A stretch of DNA of 14,001 nt from Patulibacter sp. (GTDB lineage: Bacteria; Actinomycetota; Thermoleophilia; Solirubrobacterales; Solirubrobacteraceae). Below the pieces are notes generated by a model. The model saw only the letters and a list, made by a program, of their open reading frames with translations, did no database searches and was not told the DNA's origin. The stretch covers positions 1 to 14,001 of the forward strand of contig JAVHXX010000049.1 in NCBI GenBank assembly GCA_031119595.1. The letters are read 5' to 3'. This document shows, one piece after another, positions 1 through 7,003 of this stretch; the stretch's first letter is position 1; the number at the start of each line of letters is the position of its first letter. A program made the position numbers and the translations under genes.

Positions 1-264
1 CGCCCCGACCTCACGGGCGAAGTCCACGATCAGCGTGCGGAACGTCTGCACGCGGACGTTGGGCAGGTCCGAGGTCGCGTCCTCGATGAAGCTGAGGCGC
101 TCCTCGATGTCGAAGAGCGTGGTGACCTTGCGGTGCGGTCGGTGCACCACGGCGACGACCACCTCGTCGAAGGTGCTCGCGGCGCGAGTGATGATGTCGA
201 GATGGCCGTTGGTGATCGGGTCGTAGGTGCCCGGACACACGGCGATGCGCGGAGAAGGGGTCAT
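1..264 (-). CDS. coaD: Pantetheine-phosphate adenylyltransferase (PPAT), N-terminal part, cut by window edge
   Basis: Phosphopantetheine adenylyltransferase transfers AMP from ATP to 4'-phosphopantetheine, making dephospho-CoA, the penultimate step of coenzyme A synthesis in the cytoplasm. The 88 visible residues start MTPSPRIAVCPGTYDPITNGH. Residues 10-21 carry the nucleotidyltransferase signature PGTYDPITNGH, with the T/HxGH ATP-binding motif as Thr18-Asn-Gly-His21, followed by LDIITRAA and FDEVVVAVVH, as in the start of CoaD proteins. The frame stays open to base 1, so about 70-80 C-terminal residues lie outside the window. The ATG at 264 is preferred because it puts PGTYDP about ten residues in, close to the family norm. 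It lies 14 bases after the rsmD stop without a clear Shine-Dalgarno, so translation probably depends on the upstream gene. The rsmD-coaD pairing is widely conserved. Identification is secure. Confidence 0.95.
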   Translation of the reverse strand, partial: MTPSPRIAVCPGTYDPITNGHLDIITRAASTFDEVVVAVVHRPHRKVTTLFDIEERLSFIEDATSDLPNVRVQTFRTLIVDFAREVGA

Positions 265-278
265 CAGTGGTGCACAGC

Positions 279-872
279 CTACGCAGCCTGCGTAGCCGTG
301 TCGCTCCCGGAACCCTCGCCTGCATCCTCCGGCGCGTCGTACAGGCGCACGAGCACGTCGCGATAGGCGCGTTCCCGGTCCATCGGGAGGTCGAGTGCCG
401 GAGGATCGCGACGGTCGCCCTCGAGCACGACCCGTGCTCCCGGCTCGAGGAGGTCGGGGATGTACTCGGAGAGCCGGGCGACGATCTTCGGGGCCTGCGA
501 ATAGGGCGCGTCGATGAGGATCAGGTCGAAGCGGTCGCCGGCCTCGCGGAGGCGCTGCACCGCGCGGAGGGCATCGATCTCGAGCACGTCGGCGCGGTCG
601 GCGATCCCGAACGTGTCGATGTTCTCGCGGGCGCTCGCCGCGGCCGCGACGGCATCGTCGACGAACACGGCGGTGTCCGCCCCGCGGGACAGGGCTTCGA
701 GCCCGAGCGACCCGCAGCCGCAGCAGAGGTCGAGGACGCGTGCACCGTGGATCGGGCCGAGCATCGAGAACATCGCCTCGCGGACGCGCGACGCCGTGGG
801 CCGCGTGGTGCCGCCCTCGGGCGTGACGAGCTTGCGGCCGCGGAACTCGCCGCCGGTGATGCGGAGGGTCAT
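279..872 (-). CDS. rsmD: 16S rRNA (guanine(966)-N(2))-methyltransferase RsmD
   Basis: RsmD uses S-adenosylmethionine to methylate N2 of G966 in 16S rRNA during 30S assembly. The 197-residue product has the family layout: RITGGEFRGRKL (residues 4-15), RPTASRVREAMFSML (24-38), a Rossmann SAM-binding motif I VLDLCCGCGSLGLEALSRGA (46-65), and a catalytic-loop motif IDAPY at 120-124. Two positions are atypical. The common LDLFAGTGALG is LDLCCGCGSLG here, and the common DPPY/DPPF is DAPY. The C-terminal tail (about 25 residues after YDAP) is Gly/Ser/Asp-rich and probably disordered. The ATG overlaps the recG stop as ATGA, so translation is probably coupled to recG. Family assignment is secure from synteny and sequence; the altered loop leaves open a shift in activity or target. 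Confidence 0.93.
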   Translation of the reverse strand: MTLRITGGEFRGRKLVTPEGGTTRPTASRVREAMFSMLGPIHGARVLDLCCGCGSLGLEALSRGADTAVFVDDAVAAAASARENIDTFGIADRADVLEIDALRAVQRLREAGDRFDLILIDAPYSQAPKIVARLSEYIPDLLEPGARVVLEGDRRDPPALDLPMDRERAYRDVLVRLYDAPEDAGEGSGSDTATQAA

Positions 873-2977
873 GCGGCCACCCGTGACTGGCGGATCGATT
901 CCACCTCACGGCCCAGCAGCACGTGGCGGGGATCGGTGAGGTCGGGGTCGGCGTCGAGCATGGCGTCGGCGATCACGTGGGCGCGCTCCAGGAGATGTTC
1001 GTCGTCGGGCAGGCGGGCGGCGCGGTAGCGGGCCATCCCCGACTGTTTGAGGCCGGTGAGCTCGCCCTCGCCACGCAGGCGCAGGTCGATCTCGGCCAGG
1101 GCGAAACCGTCACGGTGCTCGACGAGCGCCTTCAGGCGGGGCGACCGCTCGCGGCCGAAGAGGATGCAGCTCCCACCGTACCGGCCCCGGCCTACCCGGC
1201 CGCGGAGCTGGTGGAGCTGGGCGATGCCGAAGCGCTCGGCATCCTCGATGAGCATCACGGTGGCGTTGGGCACGTCGATCCCGACCTCGATGACCGTGGT
1301 CGCGACGAGGACGTCGGCGTCGCCGGCGTCGAAGCGGGCCATCGCGCGTTCCTTGTCCACCGCCGGCATCTTGCCGTGCATGAGCTCGAGCCGCAGGCCG
1401 CGCAGCGGCCCCTCGCGGAGCCGTTCGACCTCGGCGATCGCCGAGCGCGCCTCGAGCTCCTCGGAGTCCTCGACGAGCGGACAGACGACGAAGCCCTGCC
1501 GGCCCTCGGCGACCTGCGACCGCAGGAGGTCGTAGGCCTGCTCGCGCTCCTCGGCCGTCTCCATGATCTGGGTCGTGATCGGCCGGCGGCCGCGCGGCAG
1601 CGCGCGCAGCTCGGTGACGTCGACGGCGCCGAACTCCAGCAGGCGCTGGGTACGGGGAATCGGTGTGGCCGTGAGGTGGAGCACGTGCGGGGTCCGCCCC
1701 TCGGGCGCCTTGGCCTCCAGGCGTGCCCGCTGCCGCACGCCGAAGCGGTGCTGCTCGTCGATCACGACGACCGAGAGCGCGTGGAACACGACCGGGTCCT
1801 CGATCAACGCGTGGGTGCCGATGACCAGCCCGAGCTGGCCGCCACGGAGCGCGTACAGGATGCGCTTGCGGTCGGCGGCCTTCGTCGACGCCGTGAGGAG
1901 GGCCATCGGCAGCAGTTCGCCGGGCACGAGCGACTGGAGCGTGCGGAAGTGCTGGCGGGCGAGCGTCTCGGTGGGCGCCATGAGCGCGGCCTGGCGGCCG
2001 TGCTCGGCGGCGCGGAGCATCGCGTGGACCGCCACGACCGTCTTGCCGGAGCCGACGTCGCCGAGGAGCAGGCGCTGCATCGGCACGTCGCGGGCCAGTT
2101 CGCGGTCGAGGTCGACGATCGCGCGGTCCTGGTCGTCCGTGAGGGGGAACGGCAGCAGCTCCTCCCGCCAGCGGCGCGTGAGCGTGGGCGGCTCACCGAG
2201 CGAGGTGGCCGAGAGCCCGGCACGGGGCAGATCCCGCAGGCGCCGCTGCACGAGCTGCTCGACAAGGAGTTCCTCGAAGGCCAGGCGCTGGCGACCGCCC
2301 TCCATCGCCCCGAGGTGCATCGACACGTAGGCGTCGGCGACGCCCGTGAGGCGTTCGCCCTCGCGGACCGATGCAGGCAGCAACTCCGGCAGGTCGCCCG
2401 CGAATGTCAGGTGGTCGCTGACGAGCGCCGCGATCTGCGTCGAGGTGATGCCGTCGGAGGCCGGGTAGGTCGCCGCGCCCTCCGAGGAGCCGGGGGCGAG
2501 CTGGGTCGGCGCATGCCCGGACAGGCGCAGCTTGCCGCCGGGCTGGATCACGCCCTGGACGAGCAGCCGCGTACCGGGCCGGTAGCGGTCGACGAGCCAC
2601 GGCTGGTTGAAGAACGCCGCCGACAGCCGGCCGGTGCCGTCACTGATCTGTGCCTCGACCATCGGCCGCATCCCGCGGCGGCGCACGGCACGGCTGCGGA
2701 TCGACTCCACGTAGACCACGATCGTCGCGCTCTCGCCGATCGCGAGCTCACTGATCGGCTTCGCGACGGACGCGGTCCGCGGCAGGTGCTGGAGCAGCCC
2801 GCCGACGGTGTCGGCACCGAGCACGCCGAGCGCATGCTGGGCCTTGGGCCCCGGACCGGGGACGGGCAGGTCGAGGCGGCTGGGCCGCGGCCACCGCAAC
2901 GGGGCCCGCAGCAGCTGGCCTTGGTCGAGGGGCTCGCCGGTGGCGAAGGCGCGCGGCGTGCCCGGTCGATCGAGCAC
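869..2977 (-). CDS. recG: ATP-dependent DNA helicase RecG
   Basis: RecG is a superfamily 2 helicase that remodels stalled replication forks and Holliday junctions. Numbered from the GTG at 2977 (702 residues, close to the usual ~690), the protein has an N-terminal wedge/OB-fold region (about 85-165), Walker A GDVGSGKT (306-313), PTETLA, the DEQHRFG box (407-413), TATPIPRT (436-443), VATTVIEVGIDVP (558-570) and QLHQLRGRVGRG (587-598). The C-terminal RGEGEL-GLKQSG segment matches the RecG-specific region that couples ATP hydrolysis to DNA translocation. All helicase motifs look intact. The start is uncertain. The frame remains open upstream to an ATG at 3085, but that would overlap the upstream kinase gene by 92 bases and adds non-family sequence; TTG 2986 is a close alternative. 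No strong ribosome site separates them. The stop overlaps the rsmD start. Confidence 0.95.
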   Translation of the reverse strand: MLDRPGTPRAFATGEPLDQGQLLRAPLRWPRPSRLDLPVPGPGPKAQHALGVLGADTVGGLLQHLPRTASVAKPISELAIGESATIVVYVESIRSRAVRRRGMRPMVEAQISDGTGRLSAAFFNQPWLVDRYRPGTRLLVQGVIQPGGKLRLSGHAPTQLAPGSSEGAATYPASDGITSTQIAALVSDHLTFAGDLPELLPASVREGERLTGVADAYVSMHLGAMEGGRQRLAFEELLVEQLVQRRLRDLPRAGLSATSLGEPPTLTRRWREELLPFPLTDDQDRAIVDLDRELARDVPMQRLLLGDVGSGKTVVAVHAMLRAAEHGRQAALMAPTETLARQHFRTLQSLVPGELLPMALLTASTKAADRKRILYALRGGQLGLVIGTHALIEDPVVFHALSVVVIDEQHRFGVRQRARLEAKAPEGRTPHVLHLTATPIPRTQRLLEFGAVDVTELRALPRGRRPITTQIMETAEEREQAYDLLRSQVAEGRQGFVVCPLVEDSEELEARSAIAEVERLREGPLRGLRLELMHGKMPAVDKERAMARFDAGDADVLVATTVIEVGIDVPNATVMLIEDAERFGIAQLHQLRGRVGRGRYGGSCILFGRERSPRLKALVEHRDGFALAEIDLRLRGEGELTGLKQSGMARYRAARLPDDEHLLERAHVIADAMLDADPDLTDPRHVLLGREVESIRQSRVAA

Positions 2978-2993
2978 GGCGGTCAACCCGGGC

Positions 2994-4640
2994 TCACTCG
3001 GCTGCGAGCAGCCACCACCAGGCCTGCTGCCCGCCGTCGAAGACCTCGAGGTCGATCCCATCAGGAGCGAGGCTACGAACCCCATCGGCGTCGAGCGGTG
3101 CGTCCGCGCCGACCAGGCAGGTCACGAGCTCGGCGTCCTCGCTCACCGCGGCGAGCGTGAGGCGCACGACGTCGTCCCGATCGCCCCAGGCGACGAGCTC
3201 GTCACCGACGTACCCGAGGGCGTCGCCGGTCTTGAACCGCCCAGACGCGTCGTCCTTGGCGGCGGGTGCGATGCCGCCGGAACGCAGGCTCTCGAGCTGC
3301 TCGGCGCCCTGGCGGGCGTTCTCGTCCGATGAGATCTCCGGGTCGAGGACGGCGAGGATCGACACGCCCTCGGCCTGCGACCGGCTCGCGATCACCGTGG
3401 CCGGCTTCTCGCTCAGCTGCGAGGCGCGCTCGGCGGCCATGAAGACGTTCGGGGAATTCGGGAGCACGATGACCTCCTCGGCGGGCGCCGAGTGGATCGC
3501 CGCGAGGATGTCGCTCGTCGACGGGTTCATCGTGGGGCCGCCGTCGACGACGGTCGCGCCGGCCTCCTGGAAGAGCAGGCCCGCGCCGTCGCCGGAGTGG
3601 ACGGCAACGACACCGCACCGGACCTGGGGGCGCGACGCCTCCTCGGCGAGGCGCGCGTCGCGCTCGGCGACCTGGGCGTGCATGTCGGCGACGTCGAGGC
3701 GGGACACCGCGCCGGTCTCCTCGAAGAGGCCCGTGGCCGAGTCGGGGTCGTCGGTGTGGATGTGGATGCGCAGCGTGCTGCGGTCACCGACGACGAGGAT
3801 CGAGTCGCCGTGGGGCTGGAGCTTCTCGCGCCACTCCTGCGCGTCGAGATCGCGACCGGTGACGGCGAAGTTCGTGCAGTAGCGGAAGGTCTCCGAGTTG
3901 TGCTCGGGGCGGTTGACCTTCGCGGGGGCGGCGTACCGGTCGATCTCCGACGGCGGCTGGCCGCGGAGCTGCCCGAGCACGCCGGACAGGATGATCGTGA
4001 TCGCGTGCGCGCCGCTGTCGACCACGCCGGCGGCCTTGAGGGCCGGCAGCAGCGACGGGCCGCGCTTGACCGACTCCTGGCCGGTCTCCAGGGCCATCTC
4101 GAGGAGGTCGGCGATGCGGCGGTCCTGCTCCTCCTGCTCGGTGCCCGGGCGGACGCGGGGATCGTCGAGCTGAGCGACCTCGCTGGCGAGGCGCGAGGCC
4201 ATCTCCCGCGAGACGGTGAGCATGGTGCCCTCGGCGGGGTCGCGGACGGAGCCGTAGGCGCGCTCGGAGGCGCGGGCCATCCCGGCGGCGAGGACCGTGG
4301 GCCCGACGAGTTCGCCGGGACGGGCGATGAGCTCCTCGACCGCGCCGCGGATCAGCTGCGAGAGGATGACGCCGGAGTTGCCGCGCGCTCCGAGGAGCGC
4401 TGCGCGGCCGACGGATTCGACGATCTCGGCACGGCCGATCTCGTCGAGCGACTGGTCGGTCGCGGAGAGGCGGTCGAGCTCGTCGAGGACGGCGCGCATC
4501 GTGAGCGCCATGTTGTCGCCCGTGTCGCCGTCGGCGACGGGGAACACGTTGAGGTCGTTGACCTCCTGGCGGCGCGCCTCGAGTTCGGCGAGGCCTGCGG
4601 CGACGAGCGCACGCAGACGGACGATCGTGGGATCGGTCAA
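2994..4640 (-). CDS. fakA: DAK2-domain fatty-acid kinase catalytic subunit, FakA/YloV type
   Basis: The 548-residue length matches FakA/YloV, the ATP-binding subunit that phosphorylates fatty acids presented by a FakB (DegV-family) carrier, making acyl phosphate for phospholipid synthesis. The DhaL-like kinase domain (about 1-215) has LNVFPVADGDTGDNM (30-44), with the metal-binding aspartates 37, 39 and 42, then GARGNSGVILSQ (85-96) and LKAAGVVDSGA (201-211). A middle domain carries YCTNF (Cys255) and RIHIHTDDP (His293, His295), the Cys/His set that binds zinc in characterised FakA. The C-terminal domain has GGPTMNPST (368-376) and LPNSPNV (393-399). The start is TTG at 4640, the first possible start in this frame, giving a normal N-terminus. 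It lies 37 bases after rpmB. No fakB is in the window, so the fatty-acid role rests on family knowledge; many genomes label it only as a DAK2-domain protein. Confidence 0.88.
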   Translation of the reverse strand: MTDPTIVRLRALVAAGLAELEARRQEVNDLNVFPVADGDTGDNMALTMRAVLDELDRLSATDQSLDEIGRAEIVESVGRAALLGARGNSGVILSQLIRGAVEELIARPGELVGPTVLAAGMARASERAYGSVRDPAEGTMLTVSREMASRLASEVAQLDDPRVRPGTEQEEQDRRIADLLEMALETGQESVKRGPSLLPALKAAGVVDSGAHAITIILSGVLGQLRGQPPSEIDRYAAPAKVNRPEHNSETFRYCTNFAVTGRDLDAQEWREKLQPHGDSILVVGDRSTLRIHIHTDDPDSATGLFEETGAVSRLDVADMHAQVAERDARLAEEASRPQVRCGVVAVHSGDGAGLLFQEAGATVVDGGPTMNPSTSDILAAIHSAPAEEVIVLPNSPNVFMAAERASQLSEKPATVIASRSQAEGVSILAVLDPEISSDENARQGAEQLESLRSGGIAPAAKDDASGRFKTGDALGYVGDELVAWGDRDDVVRLTLAAVSEDAELVTCLVGADAPLDADGVRSLAPDGIDLEVFDGGQQAWWWLLAAE

Positions 4641-4649
4641 AGGATCACA

Positions 4650-4670
4650 GGGCTCGCGGGGGCGGAGCCC
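4650..4670 (-). other. Small GC-rich hairpin in the rpmB-fakA gap
   Basis: The 37-base gap between the rpmB stop and the fakA TTG contains a 6-bp inverted repeat (GGGCTC at 4650-4655, GAGCCC at 4665-4670) around a 9-base C-rich (minus strand) loop. It sits 9 bases before the fakA start. It has no T-run, so it may be a weak attenuator or a structure limiting fakA initiation. It could also be chance in GC-rich DNA. Confidence 0.3.
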
Positions 4671-4677
4671 GGCGAGA

Positions 4678-4869
4678 CTAGATGGCCTTGACGACCTTGC
4701 CGGCCTTCAGGCAGCGCGTGCACGTGTACTCACGGCGCGGCGACCCATTGACCAGAACGCGAACCTTCTGCAGGTTCGGGTTGAAGCGGCGCTTGGTGGC
4801 GACCATGGAGTGGGAGCGGCTCTGACCGAACGCCGGCCCCTTGCCACAGGAATGACAGACCTTCGACAT
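4678..4869 (-). CDS. rpmB: 50S ribosomal protein L28, zinc-binding (C+) form
   Basis: This 63-residue basic protein begins MSKVCHSCGKGP and contains the L28 core SHSMVATKRRFNPNLQKVR (residues 19-37). Two CxxC pairs, Cys5/Cys8 and Cys50/Cys53, form a complete zinc ribbon, so this is the zinc-dependent C+ type and not the cysteine-free type that many bacteria induce in zinc starvation. L28 binds 23S rRNA in the large subunit. The ATG at 4869 is the only sensible start. There is no strong Shine-Dalgarno; a TAGAGT box 10 bases upstream may be the -10 of a nearly leaderless promoter. It heads the rpmB-fakA-recG-rsmD-coaD block. Confidence 0.96.
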   Translation of the reverse strand: MSKVCHSCGKGPAFGQSRSHSMVATKRRFNPNLQKVRVLVNGSPRREYTCTRCLKAGKVVKAI

Positions 4870-4879
4870 ACGGCCGGGG

Positions 4880-4885
4880 ACTCTA
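4880..4885 (-). promoter_or_regulatory. Candidate -10 box (TAGAGT) for rpmB block
   Basis: On the minus strand TAGAGT matches four of six bases of the TATAAT consensus and ends 10 bases before the rpmB ATG. A transcript starting 6-8 bases downstream would have a leader of only a few bases. No convincing -35 box stands 16-18 bases upstream. The upstream hairpin at 4919-4940 would separate this promoter from the riboflavin operon. This is a pattern-based suggestion only. Confidence 0.3.
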
Positions 4886-4918
4886 GCGGTTCAGCGCCGC
4901 GGGAGGAGTCACCCTCGG

Positions 4919-4940
4919 GCTCGTCCGTGGACGGACGAGC
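4919..4940 (-). terminator. Perfect 10-bp inverted repeat, probable terminator of the riboflavin operon
   Basis: GCTCGTCCGT (4919-4928) and ACGGACGAGC (4931-4940) are exact reverse complements around a 2-base centre. In RNA this gives an 8-9 bp GC-rich stem with a 4-6 base loop. It lies 12 bases after the stop of the last gene of the riboflavin operon and 49 bases before rpmB, where a terminator is expected. No T-run follows on the minus strand, so it would be a U-less hairpin, which is common in high-GC actinobacteria. Binding by a dimeric regulator upstream of rpmB is an alternative. Confidence 0.55.
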
Positions 4941-4952
4941 ACCCGCGGGCCT

Positions 4953-5285
4953 TCAGCGACGGGGACGCGCCGGAGCGCGTGACGGCTCCGGAGCGGCCGG
5001 ACGCACGCGGCGACGCGGGGCGCGGCCCGGATCGGCGACGCGGTCGCCGTGCTCACGCAGGCGGGTGCGGGCCGGCTCGGAGACGGGCAGCGGGGCGCCG
5101 TCACCGCTCGGGGTGGCCGGATCCGGGGCATCGGGGGTCTTCGACCCACCGCCGCCGTCCTCGTCTTCCCCCGGAAGCCAGTTCCAGAAGCCCTTCATCC
5201 CCTGCTCACCGCGGACGGCCCAGATCATCACGGGCACGCCGAGCGTGTGGATCAGGATGGTGAAGACGATGGCGACCGTGACCAC
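4953..5285 (-). CDS. Unrecognised small single-pass membrane protein at the end of the riboflavin operon
   Basis: I do not recognise a family. The 110-residue frame starts with GTG at 5285, only 12 bases after the ribH stop. Residues 2-24 form one clear hydrophobic helix. An aromatic, amphipathic stretch follows (GMKGFWNWLP, 29-38), then an acidic and glycine-rich linker (EDEDGGGG), and a long Pro/Ala/Arg-rich tail ending in RPRR, probably disordered. Third codon positions are strongly G/C, as in neighbouring genes, and the hydrophobic N-terminus would be unlikely by chance, so it is probably a real gene. No Shine-Dalgarno is seen, consistent with translational coupling to ribH. Position suggests co-transcription with riboflavin synthesis, but a functional link is unproven. 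The first ~40 residues look the most constrained. Confidence 0.62.
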   Translation of the reverse strand: MVTVAIVFTILIHTLGVPVMIWAVRGEQGMKGFWNWLPGEDEDGGGGSKTPDAPDPATPSGDGAPLPVSEPARTRLREHGDRVADPGRAPRRRVRPAAPEPSRAPARPRR

Positions 5286-5297
5286 GAGAATGCCAAC

Positions 5298-5726
5298 CTA
5301 GCGCGCCGAGAGCCGTGCTTTTGCGCCGAGGAGGGCAAGTACGGCCGCGACCGCGTGCTGGGCGCTGTCTCGTTTGTCCCCGCCGGACCGCGCGATGGCT
5401 TGGTCCATCGTCTCGACGGTGAGCACGCCGAAGCCACAGGGGACGCCGGTGGTGAGCTGGACCTCCATGATCCCGCGCGCCACCTCCTCGCACACGTGGT
5501 CGTAGTGGGAGGTCTGGCCGCGGATCACCGCGCCGAGCAGCACGACGGCGTCGTAGCCCGCATCGGCCGCGTACTTCGCGATCACCGGCAGCTCGAAGGC
5601 GCCGGGCACCTCGAAGCGGTCGATCTGGTCGATGCCGGCCTCACCGAGCGCGGCGACGGCCGAGGTCTCGAGGCGCTCCGCGAGGTCCGTGTAGAACGTC
5701 GCGACGCCGATCGCCACCTTCGTCAT
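5298..5726 (-). CDS. ribH: 6,7-dimethyl-8-ribityllumazine synthase
   Basis: RibH condenses 5-amino-6-ribitylamino-uracil with 3,4-dihydroxy-2-butanone 4-phosphate to give lumazine, the direct precursor of riboflavin, usually in an icosahedral or pentameric assembly. The 142-residue protein shows VPGAFELP (about 40-47), GAVIRGQTSHYDHV with the catalytic-site His, and FGVLTVETMDQAIARSG near residue 100. The GQT form of the phosphate-binding loop is like that of mycobacterial RibH. The protein is a little shorter than the usual ~155 residues, mostly at the N-terminus. The ATG at 5726 overlaps the ribBA stop (ATGA) and has a GAGGG ribosome site 6 bases upstream (5733-5737). It receives both of its substrates from enzymes encoded upstream in the same operon. 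Confidence 0.96.
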   Translation of the reverse strand: MTKVAIGVATFYTDLAERLETSAVAALGEAGIDQIDRFEVPGAFELPVIAKYAADAGYDAVVLLGAVIRGQTSHYDHVCEEVARGIMEVQLTTGVPCGFGVLTVETMDQAIARSGGDKRDSAQHAVAAVLALLGAKARLSAR

Positions 5727-7003
5727 GCGCCGCCCTCGGTCGTGCGGGCGGCGTCGAGCTGACGCTCCTGGAGGTCGAGCTCCTCGTCGAGGGCGAGCCC
5801 CTGGTGGTGCAGCAGGTGCTCCATCCGGTCGCGCTTCGTGCGGAGGTAGTCGCGGTTGTGGTCGTTGCTCGGCGCCTCGATCGGCACCTGACCGGTCACG
5901 GACAGGCCGTAGCCCTCGAGGCCCCGGATCTTCTTCGGGTTGTTCGTGAGGATGCGCAGGGACGACAGGCCGAGGTCGACGAGGATCTGCGCACCGATGC
6001 CGTAGTCGCGCAGGTCGGCCGGGAGGCCGAGCTTGAGGTTGGCGTCGACGGTGTCGTAGCCCTCCTCCTGCAGCTTGTACGCGCGGAGCTTGTTGAGGAG
6101 GCCGATGCCACGGCCCTCCTGCGAGAGGTAGAGCAATACGCCCTCCCCCTCCGACTCGATCATCGCGAGCGCCGACTCGAGCTGCTCGCCGCAGTCGCAG
6201 CGCATCGAATGGAAGACGTCACCGGTGAGGCACTCGGAGTGCACGCGGATGAGGACGTCCTTCTTGCCCTCGACCTCACCCTTGACGAGTGCGACGTGGT
6301 GCTTGCCGTTGGCAAGCTCGCGGTAGCCGATGGCGGTGAAGTCGCCGTAGGCCGTCGGCAGGTTGATGTCGACGACGCGCTCGACGAGCTTGTCGTTCTT
6401 GCGGCGGTAGGCGATCAGATCGGCGATCGTGATCATCTTGAGGCCGTGCTTCTCGGCGTAGGGCTCGAGGTCGGGCACGCGGGCCATGGTGCCGTCCTCG
6501 TTCATGATCTCGCAGATCGCGCCGGCCGGGGTGACGCCGGCGAGGCGGGCCAGGTCGACGGAGGCCTCGGTGTGGCCGGTGCGCTCGAGCACGCCGCCCT
6601 GCTTGGCCTTCAGCGGCGACACGTGCCCCGGGACGACGATGTCGGCCTTGGTCTTCGTGGGGTCGGTGGCGACCTGCATCGTGCGGGCGCGGTCGGCGGC
6701 GGAGATGCCGGTGGTGACGCCCTCGCGGGCCTCGATCGTGACGGTGAACGCGGTCTCCAGCGGAGCCTCGTTCTTCTGGGTCATGAGCTCGAGCCCGAGC
6801 TCGTCGCAACGCTCCGGCGTGAGGGCGAGGCAGATCCAGCCACGCGCCTCGGTCGCCATGAAGTTGATGTCGTCGGCGGTGACGAACTCGGCCGCCATCA
6901 CGAGGTCGCCCTCGTTCTCGCGGTCCTCGTCGTCGACGACGATGATCATCTTGCCGGCGCGGATGTCTTCGATCGCGTCTTCGATGGAGGCGAAGGTGCT
7001 CAT
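5723..7003 (-). CDS. ribBA: Bifunctional 3,4-dihydroxy-2-butanone-4-phosphate synthase / GTP cyclohydrolase II
   Basis: This fusion supplies both branches of riboflavin synthesis: RibB converts ribulose 5-phosphate to dihydroxybutanone phosphate, and RibA opens GTP to the pyrimidine precursor. Of 426 residues, about 1-205 are RibB, with the acidic loop DDEDRENEGDL (24-34) and GHTEASVDLARLAG (143-156). About 206-400 are RibA, with zinc ligands Cys258, Cys269 and Cys271 in SECLTGDVFHSMRCDCG, QEGRGIGL (295-302), DLRDYGIGAQIL and NNPKKI (354-359). Both active sites look complete. A 25-residue charged tail follows. The frame is open far upstream to 7489, but the ATG at 7003 is right: it gives the family N-terminus, has a perfect AGGAGG 7 bases away, and overlaps the ribE stop as ATGA. 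Confidence 0.97.
   Translation of the reverse strand: MSTFASIEDAIEDIRAGKMIIVVDDEDRENEGDLVMAAEFVTADDINFMATEARGWICLALTPERCDELGLELMTQKNEAPLETAFTVTIEAREGVTTGISAADRARTMQVATDPTKTKADIVVPGHVSPLKAKQGGVLERTGHTEASVDLARLAGVTPAGAICEIMNEDGTMARVPDLEPYAEKHGLKMITIADLIAYRRKNDKLVERVVDINLPTAYGDFTAIGYRELANGKHHVALVKGEVEGKKDVLIRVHSECLTGDVFHSMRCDCGEQLESALAMIESEGEGVLLYLSQEGRGIGLLNKLRAYKLQEEGYDTVDANLKLGLPADLRDYGIGAQILVDLGLSSLRILTNNPKKIRGLEGYGLSVTGQVPIEAPSNDHNRDYLRTKRDRMEHLLHHQGLALDEELDLQERQLDAARTTEGGA

Noticed and set aside
923..3160. Long plus-strand open frame (about 745 codons) antisense to recG
   Set aside because: High-GC genes generate long open antisense frames. The translation is low-complexity (Arg/Ala/Gly/Glu/His-rich) with no domains, while the minus strand encodes an intact RecG.
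3492..4691. Plus-strand open frame opposite fakA
   Set aside because: Compositional shadow: repetitive Gly/Val/Arg/Asp-rich translation with no motifs, and the minus strand holds a full-length FakA-type protein.
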